Shown here piece by piece: positions 1 to 5,800 of a stretch of DNA of 5,855 nucleotides. This DNA is from Opitutus sp. GAS368 (GTDB taxonomy: Bacteria > Verrucomicrobiota > Verrucomicrobiia > Opitutales > Opitutaceae), in contig CAMAXB010000200.1 in assembly GCA_945862035.1 (NCBI GenBank), positions 1 through 5,855 of the forward strand, in the 5' to 3' direction. Each line of letters begins with the position of its first letter. Position 1 is the stretch's first letter. Below the pieces are notes generated by a model, which saw only the letters and a list, made by a program, of their open reading frames with translations, ran no database searches and was not told the DNA's origin. A program made the position numbers and the translations under genes.

Positions 1-1
1 G

Positions 2-574
2 GGTCTGGTGCGCTGGCAGGCGACGGCGATGCTGCAGCTCAAGACGGCCTACGAGGAGAACGGCGGCACGATGGTCACGCACGCGGCCCCGGTAGAATTG
101 CAGCCGGGCGTCTGGCTGACGGGCCCCGTCCCGCGCACGCACCCCGAGCGCAATTGGAGCGGCGCCGCACAGCTGCGCACGCCGGCAAATCGGGTCATCG
201 AGGATAACCTGCCCGAGGACATGGCGCTGGTGATTGACACCCCAAAGGGCCTAGTGGTGCTGACAGGGTGCGGGCATGCGGGCGTGGTCAACATCGTCGA
301 GCACGCGCGGGCGATGGCCGGACCCAAGCGCATTCACGCGCTGATCGGCGGGATTCATCTCTTCAACGCCACGGACGAGACGCTCGCGTGGACGGCGGAG
401 AAGCTCAACGCCCTCGGCGTCGACAATCTCATCGGGGCGCATTGCACGGGGATTGAGGTTGTCTACCGCCTGCGTACCGACCTTGGCCTGGACCGGGCGC
501 ACGCGGTGGTCGGCGCGGTCGGGGCGACCTTCGATTTGATGAAGGGAATCAATCCTCGCGTGATCGCGCGCTAG
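2..574 (+). CDS. MBL-fold metallohydrolase, C-terminal part (5' end outside window)
   Basis: The reading frame is open from the first bases of the window, so the GTG at position 8 is probably internal and the true start lies upstream. Counting from that GTG, 188 residues are visible. Seen: a GCGHAG motif at residues 87-92, GGIHL at 114-118 and AHCTG at 144-148. These correspond to the later metal-binding histidine motifs of the metallo-beta-lactamase fold, in the form typical of the COG1237 group (7,8-dihydropterin-6-methyl-4-(beta-D-ribofuranosyl)aminobenzene 5'-phosphate synthase-like). The first HxHxDH motif, expected in the N-terminal half, is not in the window. Members are soluble and bind divalent metal. 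Most bacterial ones have no proven substrate, so the specific synthase name should not be assumed. It is the only convincing plus-strand gene and is convergent with the genes to its right. Confidence 0.9.
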   Translation, partial: GLVRWQATAMLQLKTAYEENGGTMVTHAAPVELQPGVWLTGPVPRTHPERNWSGAAQLRTPANRVIEDNLPEDMALVIDTPKGLVVLTGCGHAGVVNIVEHARAMAGPKRIHALIGGIHLFNATDETLAWTAEKLNALGVDNLIGAHCTGIEVVYRLRTDLGLDRAHAVVGAVGATFDLMKGINPRVIAR

Positions 575-1002
575 CCGGGCAGGCGCGCAGGCCACGCCGG
601 GGCGCGGCGGCCCGCGACTAGGTCCGCGCAGGATCAGCCGTGGAAGTAAGCGCTCGGTTCCGCCATTCGGCTCGGGCGAGCCACAGGACCAAGGCGCCTT
701 CGGCGGCCATGGAGTAAAGCCCGAACACGGAGGCGCGGCTGGCCAGGAGGATTACGCCGACCACGCAGAGCATGCCTCGAAGGGCATTAGCCGGGGCCAG
801 CGTCACCACGAGGCGGCGCGAGCGCAGCCGCCGGGAAGCGCGCAGGAGGCCGAAAATCCGGTTCGCAAGTTTCGCGGCGGTGATCGTTCAGGAGACGGGC
901 TTGGGCAGCCGAAACAGTGGCTGAACCCAGAGCAGGACTGAAAAACCGTCTCGACCGTTCATTCCCTGCCGCCCCCTTTTTTGATCGGTTCCGAGCGGTC
1001 AG
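575..1002. other. Largely non-coding stretch between convergent genes
   Basis: This 428 bp segment separates the end of the MBL-fold gene from the end of the acetyltransferase gene. The only protein-like content is a small hydrophobic minus-strand frame in its left half, listed separately. I see no tRNA, no clear T-tailed terminator hairpin and no tandem repeat. The part from about 891 to 1002 contains no supported feature. Confidence 0.6.
618..809 (-). CDS. Doubtful small membrane protein (hypothetical)
   Basis: A 63-codon minus-strand frame starting at GTG and ending in TAG. I do not recognise the family. Seen: a hydrophobic stretch at about residues 13-31 and a second, shorter one at about 33-45, followed by a polar, basic tail, so one or two membrane helices are possible. 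By my count about three quarters of third codon positions are G or C, as expected for coding sequence in a genome like this. Against it, there is no Shine-Dalgarno sequence and no ATG at the start. The frame stays open upstream to a TGA at 888-890, with a basic, low-complexity stretch, so the real start is unclear. It could be a small gene, the decayed end of a larger membrane protein, or chance. Confidence 0.25.
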   Translation of the reverse strand: MVTLAPANALRGMLCVVGVILLASRASVFGLYSMAAEGALVLWLARAEWRNRALTSTADPART

Positions 1003-1506
1003 TCAGGAACTCAGGGAGTTGGCTTCCCTAGTGACGAGCAAGTACCGTTCCCGTCCGGGGGTAACTGGTCGGGGCTTGGCGGCCGGGTCGATGCTCCTTG
1101 CGACGGAGGCCCAGAAATTTCGGGCCTCATCCCGGGTCGAGTCGTAGGAGACCTGCCAGACTCCCGGCCGGCTTCTGAGAATCGCCCGGGCAGCCGTCGT
1201 CCCCACCTTCCTCCCGCGGAGAGCGTGCAGGACGAAGAACTCGGCGATTTGCCACTGCCACTCGCCAATCTCATCTTCCTCCTTCGAACGGACAAAGACA
1301 AAACCCGCGAGCTGGTTTTCGAATCTCAGGAGGTAGGGATGCCGGCGTGGGCTCGTCCAATAAAGCTCCAGCCAAGGATACCCAAACTCGCCCTCCTTCC
1401 GATTCGGCGCCCGGCCGGGGGTGGAACAATCAAGGAGACAGCGCTGCAGCAGTTGAGCAACGATGCCCCGTTCTTCGATGGAGGCCTTTGCGACAACGAG
1501 ATTCAC
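1003..1506 (-). CDS. GNAT-family N-acetyltransferase
   Basis: A 167-residue protein that probably transfers an acetyl group from acetyl-CoA to an amine. The substrate is unknown. Seen: an N-terminal strand and helix (residues 1-25) of the type that opens small GNAT proteins; a central sheet region with GFVFVRS at 68-74; a strand running into the acetyl-CoA-binding motif A at about 88-106 (FFVLHALRGRKVGTTAA, fitting R/Q-x-x-G-x-G/A); and a final NFWASVA-type helix at about 130-136. The length is normal for single-domain GNATs. The start is GTG, because a TGA lies only two codons upstream in frame. No good ribosome binding site is visible, but TATAAG sits 10 nt upstream (1517-1522) and could be a -10 box. 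The gene follows the VapC toxin by 53 nt on the same strand and may be co-transcribed with the toxin-antitoxin pair. Confidence 0.85.
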   Translation of the reverse strand: MNLVVAKASIEERGIVAQLLQRCLLDCSTPGRAPNRKEGEFGYPWLELYWTSPRRHPYLLRFENQLAGFVFVRSKEEDEIGEWQWQIAEFFVLHALRGRKVGTTAARAILRSRPGVWQVSYDSTRDEARNFWASVARSIDPAAKPRPVTPGRERYLLVTREANSLSS

Positions 1507-1559
1507 TTCGATTCAACTTATAGCCCGTGCTGGTCTGAGGGTGCCGCCTTTGGCCGGAC

Positions 1560-1985
1560 CTAGCAGCGCAGGCCAGCGCTGCGGGCCAGACGAAGTTGGT
1601 TGAGGTCAAAGCTCAGGAAGGCAGTGGGTTTGGCCAGCCGTGCGTGAGCCACATGGAGGATGTCGAACGATCGGTGGCCGCGCCTAGCGGTGTGGGCAGC
1701 GGATAGAGCGTTCGCCTCCGCCATGAGTTCGGGCAGCGCAATCGGACTGGGGAACCAGCGCCCGCTTTGCCCGTCCTGGCGCAGGGCGGACTGGCATTTT
1801 TGGACGTTGTCGTGGGTGATCAGCCTCCGGTAGGCGGCGAAGCGAAGTGCGTTCTCGAACTCGAAAAGATTGAGTGGAGAGAGCAGCAGGGGCTCCGCCG
1901 CGCGATCGAGACGGGCGTAGGCCAGGTCCGTATGTTCATCCGGATGGTAAAGCGAGAACAGGAAGCTGGTGTCGACGCAGAGCAT
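1560..1985 (-). CDS. vapC: PIN-domain ribonuclease toxin, VapC type
   Basis: A 141-residue PIN-domain protein, close to the usual VapC length. Family knowledge: VapC toxins are Mg/Mn-dependent endoribonucleases, many cutting tRNA or rRNA, and are held inactive by their cognate antitoxin. Seen: the opening strand MLCVDTSFLFSLY with acidic D5; the second acidic position in FEFEN (E42 or E44) at the start of helix 3; RSFDILHVAHA with D108; and FLSFDLNQ with D127. All four acidic positions of a PIN active site are therefore present and the toxin looks intact. The ATG is 21 nt downstream of the antitoxin stop, with no clear Shine-Dalgarno sequence, which suggests translation depends on the antitoxin gene just upstream. 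The RNA target cannot be inferred. Confidence 0.92.
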   Translation of the reverse strand: MLCVDTSFLFSLYHPDEHTDLAYARLDRAAEPLLLSPLNLFEFENALRFAAYRRLITHDNVQKCQSALRQDGQSGRWFPSPIALPELMAEANALSAAHTARRGHRSFDILHVAHARLAKPTAFLSFDLNQLRLARSAGLRC

Positions 1986-2006
1986 GGGGTCGGTCGCGTG
2001 AGCAGA

Positions 2007-2252
2007 TCACCCCTGTCCCTGGCTGTCGGCGCGGAGTTTCTGCGATTCCCCGGGCTGGAGGGGTGAAATCGTGGCTGCGAGCTTGCGGCCGGCGCCGCCG
2101 GCCCAGCTGATCGGGGTCGCGGGCCGCAGGGCCGGCACCAGCCGTGCGACGACCTTGCCGCGCCGCGAGATTTCGATCTCCTCGCCGGTCTCCACCCGGC
2201 GTAGAAGCTTCGCATAGTCATTGCGCAGGGTGCGGACGGTCGCGATCTTCAT
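2007..2252 (-). CDS. vapB: Phd/YefM-family antitoxin, partner of VapC
   Basis: An 81-residue antitoxin. Seen: an N-terminal Phd/YefM-type DNA-binding and dimerisation region (MKIATVRTLRNDYAKLLRRV, then ETGEEIEISRRGKVVARLVP, residues 1-40), followed by a Pro/Gly/Ser-rich tail (about 41-81). In this family the tail wraps the toxin and is folded only when bound. The family neutralises the toxin and represses its own operon. I chose the ATG at 2252 because the conserved domain begins there. The in-frame GTG at 2273 would add seven residues encoded by the inverted-repeat operator and is unlikely. The ATG has no Shine-Dalgarno sequence and lies only a few bases after the predicted transcription start. 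vapB is used as the general name for the VapC partner; by fold this is a Phd/YefM protein, not AbrB- or RHH-type. Confidence 0.9.
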   Translation of the reverse strand: MKIATVRTLRNDYAKLLRRVETGEEIEISRRGKVVARLVPALRPATPISWAGGAGRKLAATISPLQPGESQKLRADSQGQG

Positions 2253-2254
2253 TA

Positions 2255-2272
2255 TGCTACGAAAATGTAGCA
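2255..2272. promoter_or_regulatory. Inverted-repeat operator of the antitoxin-toxin operon
   Basis: A perfect 6-bp inverted repeat, TGCTAC-6 nt-GTAGCA, lies two bases upstream of the antitoxin ATG and covers the predicted -10 region. Its place and symmetry match the autorepression operators of Phd/YefM antitoxins, where a dimer binds the palindrome and blocks RNA polymerase. Binding itself is inferred. Confidence 0.7.
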
Positions 2273-2290
2273 CAAAGGGACGGGTGTCAA
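2264..2290 (-). promoter_or_regulatory. Probable sigma-70-type promoter of the antitoxin-toxin operon
   Basis: On the minus strand a perfect TTGACA -35 box (2285-2290) is followed after 15 nt by TACATT (2264-2269) as a -10 candidate. CATTTT at 17 nt spacing is a weaker alternative. Transcription would begin near 2257, leaving a leader of only about 5 nt before the ATG at 2252. The operator palindrome overlaps the -10 box, which is consistent with autorepression. Confidence 0.55.
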
Positions 2291-2544
2291 CGCAAGTGGG
2301 TTGAAGGCCTGAAGAGTCATGCCGGTACGCAGAAACCTGAAACCGGAATTCCGGAAAGGGGGGCGGAGCCCGTGCAGCGGGTGGAGGTGATCCGTTGAGA
2401 TGACGTGTTCGCCTGAGGTTCCTGCCCTCTAGAAAATGGTTAGGCGGACCCGGTCGCTGATTGGAAGCCGGGAGCTGTCCAGAAAAACGGCAATGCTCAG
2501 TCGAACCTCGATTGGCGGGCGGGCCTGACTCTCCGCAATGTGGC
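2291..2544. other. Intergenic stretch upstream of the antitoxin
   Basis: About 250 bp between the toxin-antitoxin promoter and the end of the epimerase-type gene. It contains one perfect 12-bp palindrome, CCGGAATTCCGG (2343-2354). Otherwise I see no gene, no convincing terminator for the leftward operon and no tandem repeat. Confidence 0.5.
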
Positions 2545-3414
2545 CTAGGTGAGGGGGAAAAAGTGCGCTTGGCGCCATCCGAGAAGTGCCTTCAGGCGCG
2601 CGTTGGAGATCAGCGCGTCGCGCCCGGTCAGCGCCCGCTTGAAGGTCTTGGTCCCGGGCAGGTACCGCTTGACCAACTCCTCCGTGGTCAACGAGGACGA
2701 GGTGTCATCAGCCGCGATGATCACCGGCTCGCAACCCAGGCCGTCCTGCTCGATCGCCAGACGGCAGGCCGACGCGAGGTCGCGGGCGTCAATGTAGGAC
2801 CAGAGCATGCGCAGGCGGTCCTCGGGCTGATCGAAACGGGCGCGGATTGGCGCGTAGTCCTCCGGGCAGACGACGTTGCCGATCCGGAAGGAGAGGATCT
2901 GGGTTCCGTCCCTCCGGTGGAACATCGCCGCGGTGAGCTCGTTGATGACCTTGGTCAATCCGTAGGTGTCCTCGGGCAGTTGTGGGTGCGCTTCGTCCAC
3001 CGGTAGGTAGTGGGGCGCGAAAAACCGATCGGCGAAGCAGTAACCGTAGGACGATTCGCTGGAGGCGATCACGGCCTTGCGGATGCCCAGCAGTCCGCAG
3101 GCCTCGAGCACGTTATAGGTCGAGAGATTGTTGACGCGAAAAATCTCGTCATTGGGCTGCTCGTGGGCTCGAGGGATAGCCGCCATGTGCACCACCCCGG
3201 CATAGGGGGCGCGGTTGCCGGTGCTGTGAGCCGAAAACGCGGAGACGGTCTGACCCAGCTGGGTCAGGTCGGCCACAATCGTGCGACAGAGGGGAGTGGC
3301 GGGTCGACGGGTATCGACGTTGATCACGTCGTAACCGGATTCGAGGAAATGCTGGATGATCCAGTGGCCGGCTTTGCCGCTACCGCCGGTCACAAGAATA
3401 CGAGGAATGGGCAT
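2545..3414 (-). CDS. NAD-dependent epimerase/dehydratase (extended SDR)
   Basis: A 289-residue extended short-chain dehydrogenase. Such enzymes use bound or exchanged NAD(P) to oxidise, epimerise or dehydrate sugars or nucleotide sugars in the cytoplasm. Seen: the N-terminal nucleotide motif TGGSGKAG (residues 9-16); D34 at the end of strand 2, which favours NAD over NADP; HMAAIP (76-81); SSESSYG (118-124) supplying the catalytic Ser; Y151-x3-K155 (YGLTK) as the catalytic pair; and YIDARD (207-212), the conserved motif before the substrate-binding part. The protein is somewhat shorter than UDP-glucose 4-epimerases (about 330-340 residues), so a sugar or sugar-acid dehydrogenase role is as likely as epimerase. 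The start ATG directly precedes the first beta strand and has no Shine-Dalgarno sequence. It is the last gene of the leftward cluster, 158 nt after the SDR gene. Confidence 0.88.
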   Translation of the reverse strand: MPIPRILVTGGSGKAGHWIIQHFLESGYDVINVDTRRPATPLCRTIVADLTQLGQTVSAFSAHSTGNRAPYAGVVHMAAIPRAHEQPNDEIFRVNNLSTYNVLEACGLLGIRKAVIASSESSYGYCFADRFFAPHYLPVDEAHPQLPEDTYGLTKVINELTAAMFHRRDGTQILSFRIGNVVCPEDYAPIRARFDQPEDRLRMLWSYIDARDLASACRLAIEQDGLGCEPVIIAADDTSSSLTTEELVKRYLPGTKTFKRALTGRDALISNARLKALLGWRQAHFFPLT

Positions 3415-3572
3415 GGAAGGAGAGGACGGCCTGCAGCGGCGGGTTGGGGAATCAGGGAACGACCCCGGTGATCCTTCACCGCCGCGTTCGACGTCCGGTT
3501 ACAGTCGTTCAATCGGCAGTCCGCCGTCAAGCCGCCCAGCCGCCTTGGCCCAGGCTTCGGCGCGCCTCGCCA
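3415..3572. other. Spacer between the two SDR genes
   Basis: This 158 bp spacer is long for tightly coupled genes. It holds only a small GGTGA/TCACC stem (3467-3480) and no obvious promoter, Shine-Dalgarno sequence or terminator. The downstream gene may have its own promoter, or the two may share a transcript; the sequence does not decide. Confidence 0.4.
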
Positions 3573-4397
3573 TTAGAGACGCGGAATCGTCAGGCCGCCG
3601 TCAACCATGACCACTTGGCCGGTGCTGAAGGGGAAATCTCCACGGGCGAGGCCCGCGACGGCCTTGCCGATGTCCTCGGGGAGGCCCCAGCGGGGCTGCA
3701 CGCAGAGGCCGCCGGCGATGAGCTCGTCGTACTTGGCTGTGACCCCCGCAGTCATGTCGGTTTTGGTCACGCCGGGGCGCACCTCGTACACGGAAATCCC
3801 CTCGGCCCCCAGGCGGGTGGCAAAGAGTTGCGAGAGCATGCTCAGGCCGGCCTTGGCGATGCAGTACTCACCGCGGTTGATCGAGACCACCGTGGCGGAG
3901 ATCGACGTGATGTTGATGATCGCCCCGCTGAACGACGCATCGGCCTTCCTCGCCGCGACCATGTCGCGGGCGAAGGCCTGCGTGAGGAAGAACACGCCGC
4001 GCAGATTCGTGTTCATCACGTCGTCGTAGCTTTCCTCGTTCGTCTCGAGGAGGTCGGCGCGGACCTTGGGGGCGACACCGGCGTTGTTCACCAGCAGAAA
4101 GGAGCGAGCGGCGAGAAGTGAGGAGCGAGTAGGGTCGGAGGCGGAGGACGGATGGGACGTGGCGATGAAGGCATGGGTGGCTTTGACGATCGCGGCGCGG
4201 CCCTCGACGTCGCCGACGTCGCCTTGGGCGTAGCCGACCTTGACGCCCATCGCACGGAGCTTGGCAAGGGGCTCGGTGACGGCGTCCGCCGGGCGCACGC
4301 CATTGATGACGAGATCCCATTTTTCGGCGGCGAGCTTCTCGGCGATGCCGAAGCCGATACCGCGACTACCGCCAGTGACGAGAGCTACTTTGGACAT
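3573..4397 (-). CDS. Classical SDR oxidoreductase (3-ketoacyl-ACP reductase-like) with internal repeat-derived insertion
   Basis: A 274-residue Rossmann-fold oxidoreductase. Seen: TGGSRGIG cofactor motif (residues 8-15), NNAG (104-107), catalytic S165, Y178 and K182 (YCIAK), the PGVTKTDM loop (208-215) and a C-terminal VDGG. All active-site residues are present. Although it resembles FabG reductases, its setting beside a Gfo/Idh/MocA gene and an epimerase argues for sugar or polyol oxidation rather than fatty-acid synthesis. The chosen ATG starts the first beta strand. An in-frame GTG at 4418 lies inside a repeat and is unlikely. Oddity: NNAG starts 96 residues after the TG of the first motif, against 74 in E. 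coli FabG, and the extra residues (about 77-99) are Ser/Ala/Leu/Arg-rich and partly encoded by a 7-nt repeat. The frame is intact, so the gene is probably functional. Confidence 0.88.
   Translation of the reverse strand: MSKVALVTGGSRGIGFGIAEKLAAEKWDLVINGVRPADAVTEPLAKLRAMGVKVGYAQGDVGDVEGRAAIVKATHAFIATSHPSSASDPTRSSLLAARSFLLVNNAGVAPKVRADLLETNEESYDDVMNTNLRGVFFLTQAFARDMVAARKADASFSGAIINITSISATVVSINRGEYCIAKAGLSMLSQLFATRLGAEGISVYEVRPGVTKTDMTAGVTAKYDELIAGGLCVQPRWGLPEDIGKAVAGLARGDFPFSTGQVVMVDGGLTIPRL
4102..4129. repeat. Heptanucleotide tandem repeat inside the SDR gene
   Basis: Four consecutive 7-nt units on the plus strand: GAGCGAG, CGGCGAG, AAGTGAG and GAGCGAG. All share G at position 3 and GAG at positions 5-7. 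They encode about residues 90-99 of the SDR on the opposite strand. The flank to about 4160 is also purine-rich and repetitive (CGGAGG twice). The extra, non-conserved position within the protein supports a secondary insertion. Confidence 0.75.
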
Positions 4398-4406
4398 GAG
4401 GAAGGA

Positions 4407-4445
4407 TTTTTTAACCACGAATGGACGCGAAGAGACACGAAGTCA
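4407..4445. repeat. AACCACGAATGG-type interspersed repeat, copy 1
   Basis: A T-run and AACCA lead into three decamer units, CACGAATGGA, CGCGAAGAGA and CACGAAGTCA (4416-4445). It begins only 9 nt upstream of the SDR start codon. A second diverged copy lies 56 bp to the right in the same orientation. I associate this kind of repeat with intergenic regions of Verrucomicrobiota-like genomes, from memory. Confidence 0.7.
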
Positions 4446-4462
4446 GGCACGGAACCCGGCGG

Positions 4463-4500
4463 TTTTTAACCACGGGTGGATACGGTTGGACACGGATTTG
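4463..4500. repeat. AACCACGGGTGG-type interspersed repeat, copy 2
   Basis: The same layout as copy 1: a T-run, AACCA, then decamers CACGGGTGGA, TACGGTTGGA and CACGGATTTG. About 22 of 31 aligned bases match copy 1. This copy carries CACGG units where copy 1 carries CACGA, so the two look like separate arrivals or old duplicates rather than a recent tandem duplication. Confidence 0.7.
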
Positions 4501-4514
4501 GGGGAGACGTGGAA

Positions 4515-4582
4515 AGAGGTCAGCGGTCAGATGTCAGAAGTCAGTCTCGACCCTGACTTCTGGCCTCTGACTTCTGACCTCT
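4515..4582. repeat. Heptamer-built long hairpin between operon genes
   Basis: Two 30-nt arms (4515-4544 and 4553-4582) are inverted copies matching at 26 of 30 positions and separated by an 8-nt loop. Each arm is made of 7-nt AGnnGTC units: AGAGGTC, AGCGGTC, AGATGTC and AGAAGTC in the left arm. The element ends 13 nt beyond the stop codon of the MocA-type gene and would form a strong stem in either transcript. It has no T-tail, so intrinsic termination is not supported. mRNA stabilisation, partial attenuation or a passive mobile repeat are all possible. Confidence 0.85.
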
Positions 4583-4595
4583 CGGTTCGCGGTGG

Positions 4596-5744
4596 TTACT
4601 TCAAAACCGGCACGTCGACCCACTTGCGTTCGGCCCAGGACTGGAGGCCGAGCTCGGCGAGCTGCACGCCCTTGGCTCCTTGGAAGAGATCCCAAGGGAA
4701 GGGGCTGCCGGTGACGACGTGTTTCAGGAAGAGTTCCCACTCTACCTTGAACGCGTTGTCGTACACGCCCTGGTCGGGTACACGGGTCCAGCCGTCCTTG
4801 TACTTGATCGGGCTGTCGACGTCGGGATTCCACGTGCAGCGCGGCGTGGCCGCGAGGGCCTGGGCCTTGCAGTCACGCAGGCCGGCGACGGCGGAGCCGT
4901 GGGTGCCGTCGACCTGGAGGGTGAGGAGGTCGTCGCGGTCGACGCGGACATCCCAAGAGGAGTTGAAGTGGCAGATGATGCCGTTGACCAACTCGAAGGT
5001 GGCATAGGCCGAGTCGTCGGCGGTGCACTTGTAGGGCTTGCCGGCCTCATCCCAGCGCGTGGGGATGTGGGTGGCGCCGAGGCAGGTGAGACTCTTGACC
5101 TCGCCGAAGAGGTTCTGGATCACGTACTGCCAGTGGCAGAGCATGTCGACGATGATGCCGCCGTCGTCTTCCTTGCGGTAGTTCCACGACGGGCGCTGGA
5201 GCTTCTCGTGCTCGCCGGTGAAGACCCAGTAGCCGAACTCGCCGCGGACAGAGAGAATCTTCCCGAAGAAGCCGGTGTCGATGAGGTACTTCAGCTTCAC
5301 GAGACCGGGCAGCCAGAGTTTGTCCTGTACGACACCGTTCTTGAGTCCGGCGGCGGAGACCTCCCGGGCGAGGGCAAGGGCCTCGGCGGAGGTGGTGGCG
5401 GTGGGCTTCTCGCAGTAGATGTGTTTCTTGGCGGCGATGGCCTTGCGGACGCCGACCGGGCGCTGGCCGGTGAGGGTGGCGTCGAAGTAGATCTGGTTGG
5501 AGGCGTTGGCGAGCTCGGCGTCGAGATTGGTCGAGATGCGGGAGACGCCGGTGCGGGCCGCGAGGGCCTTGAGCTTGGACTCGGAGCGGCCGACCAGCAC
5601 CGGGTCGGGCATGATGACCTCGTCGTCGGAAAGCTTCACGCCCCCCTGATCAATGATGGCCTTGATCGAGCGGATGAGATGCTGGTTGGTACCCATGCGT
5701 CCCGTGACGCCGTTCATGATGATGCCGATTTTGTGGATTTTCAT
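4596..5744 (-). CDS. Gfo/Idh/MocA-family oxidoreductase
   Basis: A 382-residue cytoplasmic NAD(P)-dependent dehydrogenase of the glucose-fructose oxidoreductase / inositol 2-dehydrogenase family, of normal length. Seen: an N-terminal Rossmann strand and glycine loop in the variant form NGVTGRMG (residues 11-18); EKPTA at 112-116 with K113 as the family's catalytic or substrate-binding lysine; then the C-terminal alpha/beta domain with GG-x3-D-x3-H (G195, G196, D200, H204), whose Asp and His lie at the substrate site. The start ATG is supported by the immediate Rossmann strand; no Shine-Dalgarno sequence precedes it. It is the first visible gene of the leftward cluster, followed after 198 nt of repeats by the SDR. 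The substrate is probably a sugar, sugar acid or cyclitol, which cannot be refined from sequence alone. Confidence 0.93.
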   Translation of the reverse strand: MKIHKIGIIMNGVTGRMGTNQHLIRSIKAIIDQGGVKLSDDEVIMPDPVLVGRSESKLKALAARTGVSRISTNLDAELANASNQIYFDATLTGQRPVGVRKAIAAKKHIYCEKPTATTSAEALALAREVSAAGLKNGVVQDKLWLPGLVKLKYLIDTGFFGKILSVRGEFGYWVFTGEHEKLQRPSWNYRKEDDGGIIVDMLCHWQYVIQNLFGEVKSLTCLGATHIPTRWDEAGKPYKCTADDSAYATFELVNGIICHFNSSWDVRVDRDDLLTLQVDGTHGSAVAGLRDCKAQALAATPRCTWNPDVDSPIKYKDGWTRVPDQGVYDNAFKVEWELFLKHVVTGSPFPWDLFQGAKGVQLAELGLQSWAERKWVDVPVLK

Positions 5745-5800
5745 AGTCGTGTGTTCGTTGGGAAATTTTCAGGCCGAAGGTTTGGCTGTGCACTGAGGGG

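Noticed and set aside
8..10. GTG as start of the MBL-fold gene
   Set aside because: The frame is open to the window edge and the N-terminal metal-binding motif is missing, so the gene begins upstream.
1003..1506. GNAT-type toxin (TacT/AtaT-like) with its own antitoxin
   Set aside because: No RHH antitoxin gene lies beside it, and the 53-nt gap to vapC is too short to hold one.
1225..1563. Plus-strand frame opposite the acetyltransferase
   Set aside because: The minus strand encodes a coherent GNAT fold, and this frame shows no motif.
2343..2354. 12-bp palindrome CCGGAATTCCGG as an operator
   Set aside because: It is isolated, about 50 bp upstream of the predicted -35 box, and symmetric by chance at a plausible rate; no regulator can be assigned.
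3444..4121. Long plus-strand frame opposite the SDR genes
   Set aside because: It is antisense to a well-supported SDR with all catalytic motifs, and its product is low-complexity and rich in Gly, Arg, Ala and Asp, typical of a shadow frame in GC-rich DNA.
4407..4500. CRISPR array
   Set aside because: Only two diverged copies exist and they are internally decameric, with no further regularly spaced units and no cas genes.
4515..4582. Rho-independent terminator
   Set aside because: The stem is strong but very long and lacks a T-run on either side, and the heptamer structure fits a repeat element better.
4240..5007. 255-codon plus-strand frame across the repeat spacer and the MocA-type gene
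   Set aside because: It runs antisense to the conserved oxidoreductase and through the repeats, with no recognisable domain.
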